In this document: in pieces, positions 18,239 to 26,412 of the stretch
Position numbering within the stretch: position 1 is the first letter of the stretch
How the letters are laid out: the number at the start of each line of letters is the position of its first letter
Assembly: GCF_030818955.1 (NCBI RefSeq)
Contig: NZ_JAUTBF010000001.1
Coordinates: 3,162,001-3,226,000 of the forward strand
Reading direction: 5' to 3'
Length of the DNA: 64,000 bases
Source: Microbacterium trichothecenolyticum
GTDB taxonomy: Bacteria > Actinomycetota > Actinomycetes > Actinomycetales > Microbacteriaceae
Translations under genes and position numbers: made by a program
Notes under the pieces: generated by a model
Database searches by the model: none
What the model was told of the DNA's origin: nothing
What the model saw: the letters and a program-made list of their open reading frames with translations, nothing else

Positions 18239-18254
18239 AGTGGTGCGTACCACT
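18239..18254. promoter_or_regulatory. DasR-type operator (dre-like) 2
   Basis: AGTGGTGCGTACCACT, palindromic apart from one central pair, starts 77 bp after the first site and 28 bp before the IIA start. Together the two sites could repress both divergent promoters. Confidence 0.8.
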
Positions 18255-18281
18255 GCCCCGCCGCCTACCAAGGGAATGGTT

Positions 18282-18731
18282 ATGACTGAAGTTCTGTCCC
18301 CGCTCGCAGGAAGTGTCCTTTCGCTGTCGGCCGTCCCCGACCAACTGTTCGCGGTCGGAGCGATGGGCCCCGGTATCGCCATTGAGCCTCCGGCCGCCGT
18401 CGTGGAGGTCGTGTCGCCCATCAGCGGGACGCTGCTGCAAGTCTTTCCTCACGCATTCGTCGTCGTCGGCGACGACGAGCTTGGCGTTCTCGTTCATCTG
18501 GGAATCGACACGGTGCAGTTGAAGGGTGAGGGCTTCACAGCCCTTGCGGGCAAGGGCGACTTTGTGAGTGCTGGCGCTCCCGTCATCAGTTACGACGTTC
18601 CGGCAATCCGCGCAGCGGGGTTTGCAAGCATCGTCCCCGTCGTCATCCTCGAGCGCCCCGCCGACACCCTCGTTGTTCTTCCTGCTGAGGGAGACGACGT
18701 GCTCCCCGGCACGCCTCTGCTGACCGTCTGA
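18282..18731 (+). CDS. PTS glucose/GlcNAc-type EIIA
   Basis: 149 residues, a stand-alone IIA domain of the glucose superfamily. LGVLVHLGIDTVQLKGEGF contains the phosphorylated His72, with His57 in FPHAF as the second active-site His. It accepts phosphate from HPr and passes it to the IIB domain of the next gene product. AAGGGAA lies before the ATG at 18282. It is the first gene of the operon, directly behind the second dre-like site, and 42 bp separate it from the IICB gene. Confidence 0.92.
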   Translation: MTEVLSPLAGSVLSLSAVPDQLFAVGAMGPGIAIEPPAAVVEVVSPISGTLLQVFPHAFVVVGDDELGVLVHLGIDTVQLKGEGFTALAGKGDFVSAGAPVISYDVPAIRAAGFASIVPVVILERPADTLVVLPAEGDDVLPGTPLLTV

Positions 18732-18773
18732 TCCGACCCGACCCATTTCTTCACTGCCGAAAGAGAACTTCTC

Positions 18774-20333
18774 ATGACCACTACCACCCCCGCCGTGCGC
18801 CGCCGCGGTGTCCCGGGCTTCGCCCAGATGCAACGACTCGGCAAGAGTCTGATGCTCCCCATTGCCGTACTGCCGGCTGCGGGCATCTTGCTCCGACTCG
18901 GACAGCCCGATCTGCTCGGCCAGATCGACCTTCCGGTCATTGGTCCCTTCTTCCAGGCCATGAGCGCCGCCGGTGGAGCGCTCTTCGACAACCTCGCCTT
19001 GCTGTTTGCCGTGGGTGTTGCGATCGGCTTCGCGAAGAAGGCGGACGGCTCCACCGCCCTGTCTGCGGTCGTCGGGTACCTCGTGCTCGCCAACGTTTTC
19101 AAGGTGATGTCGCCGGTAGTCCTTGCCGGACAGGCGACCGCGTCAGGCGACCAGGTGCAGATTAACTACAGCGTGTTCGGCGGTATCATCGTCGGTCTGC
19201 TCACAGCGTGGCTGTTCGACCGCTATCACACGATCCAGCTGCCGCCTTACCTGGGCTTCTTCGCTGGACGTCGATTCGTGCCGATCATCGTCTCCTTGAC
19301 GAGCCTGGTCGTGGGCTTCGGTCTCAGCTACTTCTACCCGATTTTCAACACCGGCCTGACGGGCCTCGGCGCCTTCATCGGCGGCACCGGCGCTATCGGC
19401 GCCTTCGTCTACGGCTTCGCCAACCGCATGCTCATTCCTCTCGGCTTGCACCACATCCTCAACTCCTATGTGTGGTTCCTGCAGGGCTCCTACACCAAGG
19501 GCGACGGCAGCACCGTGACCGGCGAGCTAACGCGCTTCGCCGCAGGCGACCCCACCGCAGGAGCGCTCACCTCCGGCTTCTACCCGGTGCTGATGTTCGG
19601 CCTTCCTGCCGCGGCGCTGGCAATGATTCACCTCGCCAACCCCTCGCAGCGTAAGGCCGCGATCGGCATCCTCGGAGCCGCGGGACTCACCGCCTTCTTG
19701 ACCGGCGTGACCGAACCCCTCGAGTTCGCCTTCATGTTCGTGGCCTTCCCGCTGTACGTCGTCCACGCTCTCCTCACCGGAATTTCCCTCGCGGTGGCCT
19801 ACCTACTCAATATCCACCTCGGCTTCTCCTTCTCCGCAGGTCTTTTCGATTTCCTGCTGTACGGAACCGCCCCCGCAGCGAGCAATGTATGGCTCCTGCT
19901 GGTGATGGGTGTCGTCTACTTCGGCGTCTACTATCTGCTCTTCCGCTTCGTCATCAAAAAGTGGAATCTGCGCACCCCTGGCCGTGAGGATCTGTCCGCC
20001 CCCGCACACGACGTTGCAGCTGAGGACGATCCTGCCCCCGCGCCGAGCGCGACGGGCACCAACTCTGCGGTAGCTGTCGCACCGGTCGACACCGCCACCG
20101 GCTCCACCGCTGAGCAGCTGATCGCCGCGTTTGGTGGACGAGAGAACCTCGTCCACGTCGACGCCTGCATCACGCGCCTTCGCATGGAGGTGGCCGACCC
20201 CAAGCTGGTCGACCACGCCCGCCTCAAGCAGCTGGGCGCCGCCGGGGTACTCGAAGTCGGTGACAACGTGCAGGCGGTGTTCGGCCCGCGGGCGGAGTCG
20301 TTGAAGAACGACATCATGGACGTGCTGCGATGA
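18774..20333 (+). CDS. nagE: PTS N-acetylglucosamine-specific EIICB
   Basis: 519 residues: an EIIC membrane domain with about ten helices (~20-400, starting FAQMQRLGKSLMLPIAVLPA), a Pro/Ala-rich linker with acidic residues (~405-445), and a C-terminal IIB domain with the phosphorylated Cys465 in DACITRLRMEV. It imports and phosphorylates N-acetylglucosamine or a close hexose. The GlcNAc assignment rests on the nagB and nagA genes that follow, together with the domain order, rather than on one specificity residue. AAAGAGA precedes the ATG. Cytoplasmic membrane. Confidence 0.92.
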   Translation: MTTTTPAVRRRGVPGFAQMQRLGKSLMLPIAVLPAAGILLRLGQPDLLGQIDLPVIGPFFQAMSAAGGALFDNLALLFAVGVAIGFAKKADGSTALSAVVGYLVLANVFKVMSPVVLAGQATASGDQVQINYSVFGGIIVGLLTAWLFDRYHTIQLPPYLGFFAGRRFVPIIVSLTSLVVGFGLSYFYPIFNTGLTGLGAFIGGTGAIGAFVYGFANRMLIPLGLHHILNSYVWFLQGSYTKGDGSTVTGELTRFAAGDPTAGALTSGFYPVLMFGLPAAALAMIHLANPSQRKAAIGILGAAGLTAFLTGVTEPLEFAFMFVAFPLYVVHALLTGISLAVAYLLNIHLGFSFSAGLFDFLLYGTAPAASNVWLLLVMGVVYFGVYYLLFRFVIKKWNLRTPGREDLSAPAHDVAAEDDPAPAPSATGTNSAVAVAPVDTATGSTAEQLIAAFGGRENLVHVDACITRLRMEVADPKLVDHARLKQLGAAGVLEVGDNVQAVFGPRAESLKNDIMDVLR

Positions 20334-20379
20334 CCCAGTGCGCCACCGCCCACCAGCCTGCCCGAGGGAGGCGCAACTG

Positions 20380-21165
20380 ATGGAAGTTGTTGTCGTAGAA
20401 AGCCCCGACGAGGCAGCCGGCATCGTTGCAGACATCTACACATCCCTGCTGACACGACGCCCCGACGCCGTGCTGGGCCTCGCCACCGGCTCGACGCCTC
20501 TGCCTGTCTACAAGGAGCTAATCCGGCGCCACCGCGAAGAAGGGCTCAGCTTCGCGCGCGCACGGGCCTTCCTGCTCGATGAATACGTGGGTCTACCTGT
20601 TGGGCATCCCGAAAGGTATCGCGAGTTCATTCGCAACGAGCTCGAGCAGCACGTCGACTTCACCGCCGACGCGATCCTCGGCCCCGGCGACCTTGACGTT
20701 CCCCCGACAGAAGCGGGGGGAGCATATGAGGAGGCCATTGGTCAGGCTGGAGGCGTTGACCTGCAGATCCTTGGGATCGGCACCGACGGACACCTCGCCT
20801 TCAACATGCCGATGTCGAGCTTGGCCAGCCGAACGCGCCTGAAAACACTGACCCCGCGCACTCGTCAAGACAACGCAAGGTTCTTCGGCGGCGACATTGG
20901 TCAAGTTCCTACGCAGTGCCTGACCCAGGGACTCGGGACCATCTTGGACAGTCGTCACGCGGTCATGCTCGGCTTCGGCCGCGGCAAGGCACAGGCGGTG
21001 CGGGAAGCTGTCGAAGGCCCGTTGTCGTCTCGGTGGCCCGCGTCCGTACTGCAGATGCATCCGCACGCCACGATCGTTGTCGATGAGGACGCCGCAAGTC
21101 AGCTCTCGTTCGTCGACTACTACCGGTCGACCTACGCCGGCAAGCCGGCCGGACAGGGGCTGTGA
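20380..21165 (+). CDS. nagB: Glucosamine-6-phosphate deaminase with altered catalytic-triad residue
   Basis: 261 residues, normal for NagB, which converts glucosamine 6-phosphate to fructose 6-phosphate and ammonia. LGLATGSTPLPVYKEL (phosphate loop), FLLDEYVGL (Asp68, the general base) and GIGTDGHLAF with Asp136 and His138 are present. The residue that should be the triad Glu (E. coli Glu148, in FNEP) is Met143: the protein reads FNMPMSSLASRTR. The base sequence is unambiguous (ATG at that codon). Everything around it is conserved, so this is a substitution and not a different family. Activity may be changed. GGGAGG precedes the start, and the stop overlaps nagA by one base. Confidence 0.9.
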   Translation: MEVVVVESPDEAAGIVADIYTSLLTRRPDAVLGLATGSTPLPVYKELIRRHREEGLSFARARAFLLDEYVGLPVGHPERYREFIRNELEQHVDFTADAILGPGDLDVPPTEAGGAYEEAIGQAGGVDLQILGIGTDGHLAFNMPMSSLASRTRLKTLTPRTRQDNARFFGGDIGQVPTQCLTQGLGTILDSRHAVMLGFGRGKAQAVREAVEGPLSSRWPASVLQMHPHATIVVDEDAASQLSFVDYYRSTYAGKPAGQGL

Positions 21166-22361
21166 TGCGCCTGCGTGCAGGGCAGGCGCTGATTGGCGGC
21201 GCGTTCGTCGGCCCCGTCGTCATCGACGTTGCCGCGGGTGTCATCACCCGCGTGCGGCCGGCGACGGGCGAGGAAACCGTCGACTACGAGGCGAACGAAG
21301 GCGTTGTGACCGCGGGGCTCATTGACCTCCAGGTGAACGGCTCGTTCGGCGTTGACGTCGCAACCGCTGGCGAGCCGGAATGGCACACCCTGTTGGCAGG
21401 GCTCGCCAGTCGCGGGGTTACGAGCGTCGAGCCCACGATCATCACCGCCCCTCTTCCTGACCTCACGCAGGCGCTTTGTCGTGTCGATCAGGCACAACGT
21501 ACGTTTGCCGACCAACCCGTCGCTCGGGTGCTGGGCGCGCACCTGGAAGGACCCTTCATCTCTCCGGAGAAGAAGGGAGCGCACCGCGCCGAGTGCATGG
21601 CACTGCCGACGCACGAAAACCTCGATGCGTTGCTCAGCGTGAGCGCTGCTCGAGAATCCCTCCTGACGGTCACCCTCGCCCCCGAGCTTCCAGGTGCCCT
21701 CGAAGCGACTCGCCGCTTGACCGCGGAGGGTTACATCGTCGCGGTCGGTCACACCGACGCCACCGCGGCTCAGGTACACGCGGCAGGGGACGCCGGCGCC
21801 ACCATGACAACTCACGTTTTCAACGCACAACGCCCCTTGAAACCCCGCGAACCCGGCGTGCCCGGCGCAGTACTGACCGATGATCGTTTCTTCGTCGGCA
21901 CCATCATCGACGGGCAACATCTCACACCGAGCGTCGTTTCTCTCGTGTTGCGAACGGCAGGCCGTCGTATGGTGGGTGTGACCGACGCGATCGTTACCGC
22001 CGGGCTTGACGCCGGCGTGTGGCACTCCTTCGGTGGGCAACCCGTCGCCAACGACGTCACAGGACTGGGGCGCCGACGCGACGGCACGATCGCCGGTGCT
22101 GGTGTCGTGCTTGACGAGGCAGTGCGCCGCATGATCGCCGCAGGACTGGACTCCGCCGCGATCCTCTCCGCCTGCACAGAAAGTGCTGCTCGCTCGCTCG
22201 GACGCAGCGACATCGGGCACATCGCAGAGGGCGCTGCGGCCGACCTCGTGCACTGGAGTTCCGACTGGACCCCCTCGTCCGTGTGGGTTCGCGGCCGCAA
22301 CGTGCAACGTCAATCTGACCCCACCGACAACGCACCCGAACGGAAGAGCCACAGTCAGTGA
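21165..22361 (+). CDS. nagA: N-acetylglucosamine-6-phosphate deacetylase
   Basis: 398 residues; removes acetate from GlcNAc 6-phosphate, feeding NagB. Amidohydrolase fold with GLIDLQVNGSFGVDV, HLEGPFISPEKKGAH, the metal His in VAVGHTDATA and THVFNAQRPL, and VGVTDAIVTAG near the end. The usual THLFNAM reads HVFNAQ here, a mild variation. The ATG at 21165 overlaps the nagB stop, so translation is coupled; GTG at 21162 is an alternative. Last enzyme of the operon; a short frame begins inside its stop codon. Confidence 0.94.
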   Translation: MRLRAGQALIGGAFVGPVVIDVAAGVITRVRPATGEETVDYEANEGVVTAGLIDLQVNGSFGVDVATAGEPEWHTLLAGLASRGVTSVEPTIITAPLPDLTQALCRVDQAQRTFADQPVARVLGAHLEGPFISPEKKGAHRAECMALPTHENLDALLSVSAARESLLTVTLAPELPGALEATRRLTAEGYIVAVGHTDATAAQVHAAGDAGATMTTHVFNAQRPLKPREPGVPGAVLTDDRFFVGTIIDGQHLTPSVVSLVLRTAGRRMVGVTDAIVTAGLDAGVWHSFGGQPVANDVTGLGRRRDGTIAGAGVVLDEAVRRMIAAGLDSAAILSACTESAARSLGRSDIGHIAEGAAADLVHWSSDWTPSSVWVRGRNVQRQSDPTDNAPERKSHSQ

Positions 22362-22468
22362 GGACGTTCCTCGAGACCATGGAATACCCCTGCACGCGAG
22401 AAGACCTCCTGCGGGAAGGTTCGCGAGCAGGACTCGACGCAGTTTTCATGAGGGAACTGAGCCACCTA
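22358..22468 (+). pseudogene. Truncated DUF2795-like small protein gene
   Basis: A GTG overlapping the nagA stop opens a frame reading MRTFLETMEYPCTREDLLREG and on to MRELSHL. It resembles the ~55-residue DUF2795 family, whose pattern is L-YP-T-EDL...A and then a Leu-rich helix. The IS5 element begins at 22469, exactly where the last helix should continue, so the C-terminus is lost. The match is by pattern only; it could also be a chance open frame. Confidence 0.4.
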
Positions 22469-23360
22469 GGGCATGTCTCCCAAATGTCGTGTCCAGGCGA
22501 TGACGGCGTTGAAGACGGCTGCTGAGCGGTAGACGGTGGCGAGTTTGTCGTAGCGGGTGGCGAGGCCTCGCCATTGTTTTAGGGTGGCGAAGCGGCGTTC
22601 GATGACGTTGCGGTTTCGGTAGTCGTCGCGGTCGTAAGTGATGGGTCGTCCGCCGTGTGAGCCGCGTCGGATTCGGTGGCCGATCTGATCGGCTGGCTGC
22701 GGGATCACGGCTTGGATGCTGCGGTCGCGCAGGTGCTGGCGTATCGCGCGTGACGAGTACGCTTTGTCGCCGCGGACGCGGTCGGGTCGGGTCCGGGGGC
22801 GCCCGATGGGGCGGGTGATGCGCAACTGTTCCAGTAACGGGATCAGCATCGGTGAGTCCCCGGCTTGGCCGGGTGTCACAGCGATTACCAGCGGCAGGCC
22901 GCGACCGTCGACGAGGTGGTGCAGCTTGGTAGAAAGTCCGCCGCGGGAGCGACCGAAGCCATGATCAGGCGGCTCGATCAGCGGATTGTTGTAGTTCGAC
23001 GAAGCCCCCCGTGACCCGGGTGATGTTCGTCGCGTGCTGATGAGCGCGGGCGATGGTGGAGTCCACCGACACGGACCAGTCGACATTGCCGGTCGCGTCG
23101 GCGCGGGCCAGTAGTGCCGCGTGGACGCGATCCCAGGTTCCACCTCCGGCCATCCGGCGATGCCATTTCCACGCCGTCTGCCACGGCCCGAACGCCGCGG
23201 GCAGATCCCGCCACGCGATCCCGGTCCGATAGCGGTATGCGATCGCCTCGACCATCGTCCGCGCGTCCGAGAAGGGGCGACCTTTTCGTCCCGTCGGCCC
23301 AGGCAAGAACCCCGCGATCAGGTCCCACTGAGCATCCGAGAGCAACTGAAAACGCGACAC
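22466..23360 (-). CDS. IS5-family transposase, two overlapping frames
   Basis: The upstream frame (22965-23360, 131 residues) carries the N-terminal domain: LSDAQWDLIAGFLPGP, then RDLPAAFGPWQTAW and the first catalytic Asp in VDSTIARAHQH. The downstream frame (22466 to about 23010) has GRSRGGLSTKLHHLVDGRG, RGDKAYSSRAIR with the second Asp region, and NVIERRFATLKQWR with the Glu. The frames meet in a run of six G on the coding strand (23005-23010), a typical slippage site in this group; joining needs a +1 (or -2) change. Both parts are otherwise intact, so the element may be active. Confidence 0.88.
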
Positions 23361-23406
23361 TGCCCCAGCATCACCGAATCAACCCACCCAATTGGGAGAC
23401 ACGCAC
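22469..23406 (-). mobile_element. IS5-family insertion sequence (IS427-like group), 938 bp
   Basis: 15-bp imperfect terminal inverted repeats: left GGGCATGTCTCCCAA, right (inverted) GTGCGTGTCTCCCAA. CTA occurs immediately outside both ends (22466-22468 and 23407-23409), with CTAG on both sides if the ends are shifted by one base, consistent with a short target duplication. The element encodes one transposase in two frames on the minus strand. The gene remnants on its two sides do not belong to one gene. Confidence 0.9.
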
Positions 23407-23884
23407 CTAGGTCGACCACCGGAAACCGTGCCGCGATGTCTTCGACAGCAGCGAGGGAGGCATTATCGCCCGAGATGTACACGGTCCGCCCGTCCACTGA
23501 CTCAAGAACGAAACCGATGACGGGGCCCGTGAGGTGTTCCGTCCCATCGGGGCCGTGTTGTGCGGGGACTGCCGTAACTGTTGTGTCGCCGGCCCTCGTC
23601 TGTTCCCAGACCCTTAATCCGCGGCAGTGCCCGCTAAGTCGACTCGCCGCCAAGCTTGTGGTCAACGTGACGGAAGTCGAGTCTTCCACGTACTTCCTTC
23701 CCAGACGGTTGAGATTGTCGGGATGTTGATCGTGAGAGAGGAGCACGGCATCGATCTGGCCAATCTGCGTGGGATCGAGGAACGAGTCCGTGGTCTTAGT
23801 GAGCGTGCGGGCGCCGATGGGGTACTCACCTGCGTCATCAAAGGTCGGGTCTACGTTGAATCCTGACGGTGCTTCATCCGGTTG
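23407..23884 (-). pseudogene. Metallo-beta-lactamase-fold (UlaG-like) gene fragment
   Basis: The open frame reads DPTFDDAGEYPIGARTL, then VLLSHDQHPDNLNRLGR, a variant of the HxHxDH metal motif typical of UlaG-like hydrolases, and VIGFVLESVDGRTVYISGDNA. The N-terminus is missing: the frame is blocked by TAA at 23887 with no start before the first conserved strand. The C-terminal third is cut by the IS5 element at 23407. A GTG near the motif could start a short product, but it would lack a metal site partner. The rest of the gap to 23941 holds nothing recognisable. Confidence 0.7.
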
Positions 23885-23941
23885 TTAAAGGCGGCGAGAG
23901 CGTCGCGCTTTGAGTTCGGTCCTGAGCGTCCTGCGGCCCGG

Positions 23942-25114
23942 TCATCGGACCTCGCTCTGATGACGCGACGTCCATCCTCGCGAGATCGCCACCGCCGCGA
24001 TCGCCATGATCACGCCGGCGCCGGCGGACTCGACAAAGACCGTCGGATAACTCCCGGATGCTTGCTGAGCCGTGACAGCGACAGCGAGCGCACTGCCGAT
24101 AAACACTGAGCAGACGAAGAGCGATACCGTCGTCGCTCGAGATGTTGGAGTGAGCTCCGTCGCGATTCCCTGCAGCGACGCGTGCAAGAGCGAGTTGCAC
24201 AAGCCGAGGAGCGCCGCCGCGAGGGTGAGGCCGATTGACGTGGGCGATGCGGCTGCGAGGAGGTAGGCGGCGACGAGCAGGCCGCTGCCGATGGTGATGC
24301 TCCAGGTGCGGCTGACACGGGCGCTCACTCGCCGCGACGTCATCGCACCGACGATGATGCCGACTCCGTACGCGGATGCGAGAACCCCGGCCAAGGCGAC
24401 GCCCACTCCGGCCTGTTCCAGGGCGGGCACGATGTAGGAGAAGATGCCGAGCAGAACCCCACCCTCGACGATGCCGACGAGATAGAGAGCGACAGGCCAG
24501 CGGCCGAAGGACACCCGGATAGCCCGGGGTGCGACACCGCGAGAAGGCTCAGTGATACGCCCGGCGAAGAGGAAGAGCGCCACCGCCCCCATCCCCGCAA
24601 TCAGAAACAGGGTGCGCCACCCGGCCACGACGCCGATGACGCCTGCCGTCAGAGTGGCTGCGGTCGTGCCGATAGCTGTGAAGCTCTGCAGGCTTGAGAT
24701 CTGCCGGGTACGCTCCGGGCCGGAGTACCGGTCCCCCAGCAGCGTCAAGACCGTCGGGAAGAGGGCGCCGACGAACAGACCTGTCACGGCACGGACGATG
24801 AGAAGAGAGCTCAGATCAGGTGTCAAGGTACTGGCAACGCTCCCGACGGCCATGCCGGCCAACGCGAGCAGAAGCACCGGCTTGCGTCCGGTTCGGTCGC
24901 TGACAAGCCCCCAGAGGGGCTGGCCGAAGGCATAGGTGAGCGCATACACAGTGACGAGTTGGACGGCAGCAGACAGCGGCACGCCCAGATCTCGCACGAC
25001 GAGCACAAGAAGCGGTGCTGTCGCGAAGCGGTCGAAGAACGACAGCATCCCGATCATTCGAAGACGCCCCACGCCGGTCACACCTGCACCGTGGTCATTC
25101 GTCTGGTCGGTCAA
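23942..25114 (-). CDS. MFS transporter
   Basis: 390 residues with about twelve hydrophobic segments, a major facilitator of the drug or small-molecule exporter type. The cytoplasmic loop signature appears as GLVSDRTGRKPVLL after the second helix, and GLFVGALFPTVLTLLGDRY matches motif C-like packing. The frame is open further upstream, but that part is charged and not conserved-looking. I prefer the TTG at 25114, with AGGTGAGG just before it; GTG at 25123 is the alternative. It is divergent from a LysR gene with a 114-bp shared promoter region containing a perfect palindrome, so LysR control is likely. The substrate is unknown. Confidence 0.85.
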   Translation of the reverse strand: MTDQTNDHGAGVTGVGRLRMIGMLSFFDRFATAPLLVLVVRDLGVPLSAAVQLVTVYALTYAFGQPLWGLVSDRTGRKPVLLLALAGMAVGSVASTLTPDLSSLLIVRAVTGLFVGALFPTVLTLLGDRYSGPERTRQISSLQSFTAIGTTAATLTAGVIGVVAGWRTLFLIAGMGAVALFLFAGRITEPSRGVAPRAIRVSFGRWPVALYLVGIVEGGVLLGIFSYIVPALEQAGVGVALAGVLASAYGVGIIVGAMTSRRVSARVSRTWSITIGSGLLVAAYLLAAASPTSIGLTLAAALLGLCNSLLHASLQGIATELTPTSRATTVSLFVCSVFIGSALAVAVTAQQASGSYPTVFVESAGAGVIMAIAAVAISRGWTSRHQSEVR

Positions 25115-25201
25115 GATCCTCACCTCTCTGCGTCTCGTTCTACTCAGAGCCAATATGCGACCCGCGTCCGAATAAGAGAAGACGGATAATTTCTCTTCTT
25201 T

Positions 25202-25220
25202 GTATAGGCGTCGCCTATAC
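25202..25220. promoter_or_regulatory. Perfect palindrome between MFS and LysR genes
   Basis: GTATAGGCGTCGCCTATAC is a perfect 19-bp palindrome containing the T-N11-A motif of LysR-family sites. It overlaps a TATACT -10-like box (25216-25221) that ends seven bases before the LysR ATG, so it fits autorepression of a leaderless gene. A second inverted repeat, AAGAGAA (25174-25180) with TTCTCTT (25191-25197), lies beside it. Confidence 0.75.
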
Positions 25221-25228
25221 TGCGAAGA

Positions 25229-26110
25229 ATGGATCTTCGCGCCCTGGAGTGCTTCGCGGCGGTCGCCGACGAAGGGTCGTTCAGCCGCGCGGCAGACCGT
25301 CTGGGTATTGCACAACCATCGGTCAGTCAGCAGGTGGGCAAGCTCGAGCGCGAACTCCTCACTCCCCTGTTCGAGCGGAGTAGCCGGGGTGTCAGTCTGA
25401 CTCCGAGCGGGCGCTCACTCCTGCCGTCCGCACGGCGCGCGCTGAATGCAGTCGAAGACTTACGCAATGCCGCCGATGAGCGAGCGGGCCGGCTCACTGG
25501 CGGCTTGAACCTCGGCGTCGTCGATGGCTTGGAGGTCACCGCTTTTCCCGCCGCGATGGGCGTGGTTCGCCAGCGGCATCCCTTTCTCGAGTTGCGTCTG
25601 AGGGATGGAACCAGCGGCGTCCTCCTGAAAAAGCTCATGGATCGAAGCCTCGACGCGGTCGTGATCGCCGAGCCATCTCGAGCGCTTCCTCACTACCTCG
25701 GCACTCGCCTGCTTCTTGAAGAAGATCTGGTCGTCGTCCGGCCCGCATCTTCGGGCGAGCACAGCACAGGTCCGCTCCGCCTTACGGACGTCAGCGCCGA
25801 GCTCACCGTCTCGTACCCGTCGGAGAGCGGCATCGGCGCGCTCATAGCCGATGCCGCACGTCGCACCGGTGCAGAGCTGCACTTCCCATACACGACGAAC
25901 GACGCATCTCTGCACGTGGCGCTTGCGCTAGCAGGCCTCGGCGCAGCGCTCACAGTCGGGAGCGCTGAAACGTACGAAGCCGCTCGCGGCGCACGTGTCC
26001 TCCCGCTCGATCCTCCGATCCGGCTGCGCAAGCTTCTCGTCTGGATCAGTGAGCCCCGCCCGTCCCGAGCCGTTAGAGAGCTCGTCGCCGCGTTCGACGC
26101 CGTCGCATGA
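25229..26110 (+). CDS. LysR-family transcriptional regulator
   Basis: 293 residues, standard LysR length. The N-terminal winged helix is clear (MDLRALECFAAVADEGSFSR then LGIAQPSVSQQVGKLE), followed by a two-lobed effector domain from about residue 90. It is divergent from the MFS gene and probably controls it. No Shine-Dalgarno sequence is present; TATACT ends seven bases before the ATG, so the transcript is probably leaderless. The effector is not predictable from the sequence. Confidence 0.93.
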   Translation: MDLRALECFAAVADEGSFSRAADRLGIAQPSVSQQVGKLERELLTPLFERSSRGVSLTPSGRSLLPSARRALNAVEDLRNAADERAGRLTGGLNLGVVDGLEVTAFPAAMGVVRQRHPFLELRLRDGTSGVLLKKLMDRSLDAVVIAEPSRALPHYLGTRLLLEEDLVVVRPASSGEHSTGPLRLTDVSAELTVSYPSESGIGALIADAARRTGAELHFPYTTNDASLHVALALAGLGAALTVGSAETYEAARGARVLPLDPPIRLRKLLVWISEPRPSRAVRELVAAFDAVA

Positions 26111-26167
26111 CCGACACAGGGAGAAGCGTCACAGCTGAGCGGCCAAGGCGTCGGAATCGAACACCGC

Positions 26168-26255
26168 TTACACCGACTGGATGCGGTCGGGTTCGTCGAG
26201 CAGGAACGTGTTGATTCCACTCCAACCGCACGCCCTGAGGTAGAAGAGTGTTGGA
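26168..26255 (-). pseudogene. Gene-end remnant next to repeat D
   Basis: Twenty-eight codons with strong codon bias end in a TAA at 26168; the peptide reads LFYLRACGWSGINTFLLDEP and ends DRIQSV. Upstream it runs straight into the 28-bp palindrome at 26256 and no gene body follows. It looks like the 3' tail of a lost gene. Family not recognised. The remaining bases of the 302-bp gap between 26110 and 26413 hold only hairpin repeats. Confidence 0.4.
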
Positions 26256-26283
26256 TGGCGCAAAACCGATCGCTTTCGCACCA
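26256..26283. repeat. Family D palindrome, copy 2
   Basis: A 28-bp unit TGGCGC-AAAACCGATCG-CTTTCGCACCA, matching 17325-17352 at nearly every position. Confidence 0.75.
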
Positions 26284-26370
26284 CCCGCGGCAACGCCTCC
26301 CGCCGGCGCTGTGACGCCCGGAATCCCGCGGGGGAGCGCGATGCGAAACCCCGGTGCGAAAGTCGAACGC

Positions 26371-26401
26371 GGTGCGAAACGGCTGTCGACCGTTTCGCAC
26401 C
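26371..26401 (-). terminator. Perfect hairpin after the GH3 gene, related to family D
   Basis: GGTGCGAAACGG (26371-26382) and CCGTTTCGCACC (26390-26401) form a 12-bp perfect stem with a 7-base loop, 12 bases after the GH3 stop codon. Its arms share the GTGCGAAAC word with family D, and a half copy lies at 26343-26360. Confidence 0.65.
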
Positions 26402-26412
26402 GCGCCCGCGCC

